From: Anaerolineales bacterium UBA5195
GTDB taxonomy: Bacteria; Chloroflexota; Anaerolineae; Anaerolineales; Villigracilaceae
DNA length: 50,338 nucleotides
Direction of reading: 5' to 3'
NCBI GenBank assembly: GCA_002412925.1
Contig: DHVZ01000046.1
Location: forward strand, 85,703 to 136,040
Shown: positions 48,513 to 50,338 of the stretch, in pieces
Position numbering within the stretch: the first letter of the stretch is position 1
Layout: every line of letters starts with the position of its first letter
Translations under genes and position numbers: made by a program
Notes under the pieces: model-generated
Database searches by the model: none
What the model was told of the DNA's origin: nothing
Seen by the model: only the letters and a program-made list of their open reading frames with translations

Positions 48513-49142
48513 CTATTCCAGCGCCGATTTCAGGGTGTCCAACGCCTGAAGAGGCAGGACAACCTTATCGAAACCGAGAATGTCACGAATATTGAGATAC
48601 CCAGCCATCAACACCTTGGCATCCGGGATGTTATTTGTTGAACGAACAACCACGTCATAGGATGCCGATTTCTCAGGGATGACCACCAGCGCACTGGAGT
48701 CACCGACGAGGCAATTCAAGGCCTTGACCATCAGCTTGGTCTTCGGTTCAGCCAGCACCAACTCGTCGACAATCACAATACTGGCATCCGCTGCTTTGAC
48801 AGAAAGCGCTGAGCGCAATGCGGCGCGGCGCATCTTCAAAGGCATACGCTGGGTATATTTGCGAGGATGTGGTGTAAAAATGCGACCACCACCCACCCAC
48901 TGGGCGGCGCGGGTCGAACCCTGGCGGGCGCGGCCGGTGCCTTTTTGCTTCCAGGGCTTCTTCCCGCCGCCTCGAACCTCACCACGCAGCTTAGTGTCGT
49001 GCGTGCCAAGGCGGGCATTGGCCATCTGGCGGACATAGGCCTGGTGCATCAAATCCACATTAATAGGGGCTTCAAAGATAGCGGCAGGCAATTCCACCTG
49101 CTTGACCTTCTTGCCTTCCATGTTCAAAACGTCAACTTTCAT
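48513..49142 (-). CDS. rplD: Ribosomal protein L4
   Basis: This 209-residue protein has a tunnel loop (GTHDTKLRGEVRGGGKKPW, KQKGTGRARQGSTRAAQWVGG). L4 represses its own operon in enterobacteria. Here the candidate target would be the structured leader at 49799-50001, which is inference. It lies 26 nt after rplC. Confidence 0.97.
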   Translation of the reverse strand: MKVDVLNMEGKKVKQVELPAAIFEAPINVDLMHQAYVRQMANARLGTHDTKLRGEVRGGGKKPWKQKGTGRARQGSTRAAQWVGGGRIFTPHPRKYTQRMPLKMRRAALRSALSVKAADASIVIVDELVLAEPKTKLMVKALNCLVGDSSALVVIPEKSASYDVVVRSTNNIPDAKVLMAGYLNIRDILGFDKVVLPLQALDTLKSALE

Positions 49143-49168
49143 AGCGTCTCACTCCATTCCATCGCGCT

Positions 49169-49798
49169 TTACTGCTTGCGCGCCTCGTTGATGATCACCA
49201 AGCCGCCTTTGGAGCCTGGCACAGCGCCATGAACACCAATCAGGTTGCGTTCCACATCAACCAGGACAACTTTGAGACTCTGAACAGTCACCCGTTCGTC
49301 GCCCATATGACCGGGGCGACGCGCACCCTTATAAACACGGCCTGGGGTCGTACCGGAACCATTCGAACCTGGAGCGCGATGACGGTCAGACTGACCATGA
49401 GTCTTGGGGCCGCCTCTAAAGTGATAACGCTTCACAGCACCTGCAAAACCCTTGCCTTTGCTGGTGCCGATCACATCCACGCGTTCACCGACGCTGAAAA
49501 CATCTGCTTTCATGACGTCACCAACAGAAACGTCTGGAGCTTTGGCGCGGAACTCGCGCAGGAAACGCAGGGGCGGCAAATTCGCAGTCTTCAGGTGGCC
49601 AATTTCACCACCGCTCAGACGCTTCGGATGCGTTTCGCTGAAACCCAATTGCACCGCAGAGTAACCTTCGCTCTCCGGGCGCCGAATCTGGGTAACATAA
49701 CAAGGCCCAGCCTCGATCAGAGTTACGGGATAAGCCACGCCTCTCTCATCGAAGATCTGGGTCATGCCGATCTTCTTTCCAATCAGCCCTTTCAACAT
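49169..49798 (-). CDS. rplC: Ribosomal protein L3
   Basis: This 209-residue protein near the peptidyl-transferase centre has MLKGLIGKKIGMTQIFDERG and the loop GASHGQ-like segment seen as HFRGGPKTHGQSDRHRAPG. AAAGGAGAA precedes the ATG. An unusually long 203-nt gap separates it from rpsJ upstream. Confidence 0.97.
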   Translation of the reverse strand: MLKGLIGKKIGMTQIFDERGVAYPVTLIEAGPCYVTQIRRPESEGYSAVQLGFSETHPKRLSGGEIGHLKTANLPPLRFLREFRAKAPDVSVGDVMKADVFSVGERVDVIGTSKGKGFAGAVKRYHFRGGPKTHGQSDRHRAPGSNGSGTTPGRVYKGARRPGHMGDERVTVQSLKVVLVDVERNLIGVHGAVPGSKGGLVIINEARKQ

Positions 49799-50001
49799 CC
49801 TCGGTTTTCTCCTTTACGAAAATTTAGTTGAGACTGTCAGCCGGGCTATGGCTGCATCATCTCCCAGCGAAGCAGTCAACCAGCTTGCCGCGGCCATCTA
49901 ATCTGTTGGCCCACGAACAGCGCTGTTCTTGCTTCGCCGTACTCAATCCAACTGGCCTGACCCTTGAAGCTCGTCAGACCAGTTAGACGAATTTATAACA
50001 C
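49799..50001 (-). ncRNA. Structured leader between rpsJ and rplC
   Basis: The 203-nt gap holds a hairpin (AACTGG-CTGAC arms, 49950-49961 with 49973-49984) and a perfect 14-nt palindrome GAACAGCGCTGTTC (49915-49928). A further imperfect pairing near rplC (GTTGACTG with CAGTC-T-CAAC) is also possible. In most bacteria rpsJ and rplC are separated by a few tens of bases. An autoregulatory r-protein leader or a second promoter region is possible. I recognise no described family. Confidence 0.35.
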
Positions 50002-50310
50002 TTAGATTTTGATCTCGATATCGACGCCCGCAGGCAGGTTGAGACGCATCAGCATATCAATCGTCTTTGAATCAGGGTCAAGAACGTCGATCAGACGATT
50101 ATGAGTGCGGATCTCGAAGTGTTCGTGCGAGTCCTTGTCAATAAATGCAGAGCGGCGTATTGTAAACCGTTCCTTCTTGCTTGGCAAGGGTACGGGGCCA
50201 ACCACTTTTGCGCCGGAACGCTCAGCGGTTTCGACAATGCGCTTGGCCGATTGGTCAAGAACACGATGATCATATGCCTTAAGGCGGATACGAATTTTTT
50301 GTTTGGTCAT
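50002..50310 (-). CDS. rpsJ: Ribosomal protein S10
   Basis: This 102-residue small-subunit head protein (also an antitermination factor, NusE) has KIRIRLKAYDHRVLDQSAKRIVETA in overlapping parts, GPVPLPSKKERFTIRRS and the end LPAGVDIEIKI. It begins 8 nt after the tuf stop, so it shares the tuf transcript. Confidence 0.97.
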   Translation of the reverse strand: MTKQKIRIRLKAYDHRVLDQSAKRIVETAERSGAKVVGPVPLPSKKERFTIRRSAFIDKDSHEHFEIRTHNRLIDVLDPDSKTIDMLMRLNLPAGVDIEIKI

Positions 50311-50318
50311 TTCTCAAC

Positions 50319-50338
50319 CTACTCGATGATCTTGGTGA
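50319..50338 (-). CDS. tuf: Elongation factor Tu, C-terminal fragment (cut by window edge)
   Basis: Only the last codons are present, reading (V)TKIIE and a TAG stop. This matches the usual EF-Tu C-terminus and the standard tuf-rpsJ order. The rest lies beyond the window. Confidence 0.7.

Noticed and set aside
1..50338. tRNA or rRNA genes, CRISPR arrays, transposases or prophage genes
   Set aside because: No T-loop-like GTTCGA block with flanking stems, no regularly spaced repeats and no transposase-like protein were found by eye. Short divergent tRNAs could still be missed without a scanning program.

Overview
The window is bacterial chromosome from a member of the Chloroflexota, most probably class Anaerolineae. 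This placement is inference. It rests on the style of the proteins (split NAD synthase, the lactate/malate dehydrogenase-like Mdh, DUF2905 beside ruvB, tandem ABC-2 exporters), on the intergenic palindromic repeats, and on a full ribosomal superoperon whose S4, S14, L24 and L36 all keep their zinc cysteines. No rRNA, tRNA, CRISPR array or transposase was seen.

Layout. Positions 1-5.5 kb: methylglyoxal synthase (+), then a minus-strand block of speD-speE (polyamines), trxB, mdh and a mitochondrial-type citrate synthase. Positions 5.6-10.6 kb: NAD synthesis, with the glutaminase subunit and NadE as separate genes. A minus-strand three-gene ABC-2 exporter sits between them. Positions 10.7-15.2 kb: an MFS exporter, then an Rrf2-type Fe-S regulator in an apparent operon with cytochrome bd oxidase cydAB. 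Two tandem inverted repeats overlap the operon promoter. Positions 15.2-19 kb: a tiny SWIM zinc-finger protein behind a consensus promoter, a 12-codon leader ORF and a terminator hairpin; a Tat-exported L,D-transpeptidase with an orphan DNA methyltransferase; and an OmpR-type regulator whose receiver has lost its phosphorylation residues. Positions 19-20.5 kb: DUF2905 and ruvB.

Positions 20.5-28 kb form the most distinctive block: a self-contained locus that looks built for scavenging cyanophycin or other beta-aspartyl peptides. It encodes a GntR/FCD regulator with a 25-bp palindromic operator, a cytosolic cyanophycinase (translationally coupled), an oligopeptide-type ABC importer (binding lipoprotein and two permeases, no ATPases), and a large exported, membrane-anchored protein with two cyanophycinase-like domains that have lost complementary catalytic residues. 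Positions 28-32 kb: a mixed region with a VOC protein, a GxxExxY protein bracketed by repeats, a nitrilase-family hydrolase tail-overlapping a radical SAM/SPASM protein, upp, and an MTH1187-family protein.

Positions 32-50.3 kb, all on the minus strand: (tuf)-rpsJ-rplCDWB-rpsS-rplV-rpsC-rplP-rpmC-rpsQ-rplNXE-rpsN-rpsH-rplFR-rpsE-rpmD-rplO-secY-adk-map-rpmJ-rpsMKD-rpoA-rplQ-truA-rplM-rpsI-mazG. This is the S10, spc and alpha operons merged. infA is not at its usual place, and a structured 203-nt gap separates rpsJ from rplC.

Most of the window is housekeeping. The parts most worth a second look are the cyanophycinase locus, the SWIM leader, the Rrf2 operator pair, the degenerate receiver and the repeat families.
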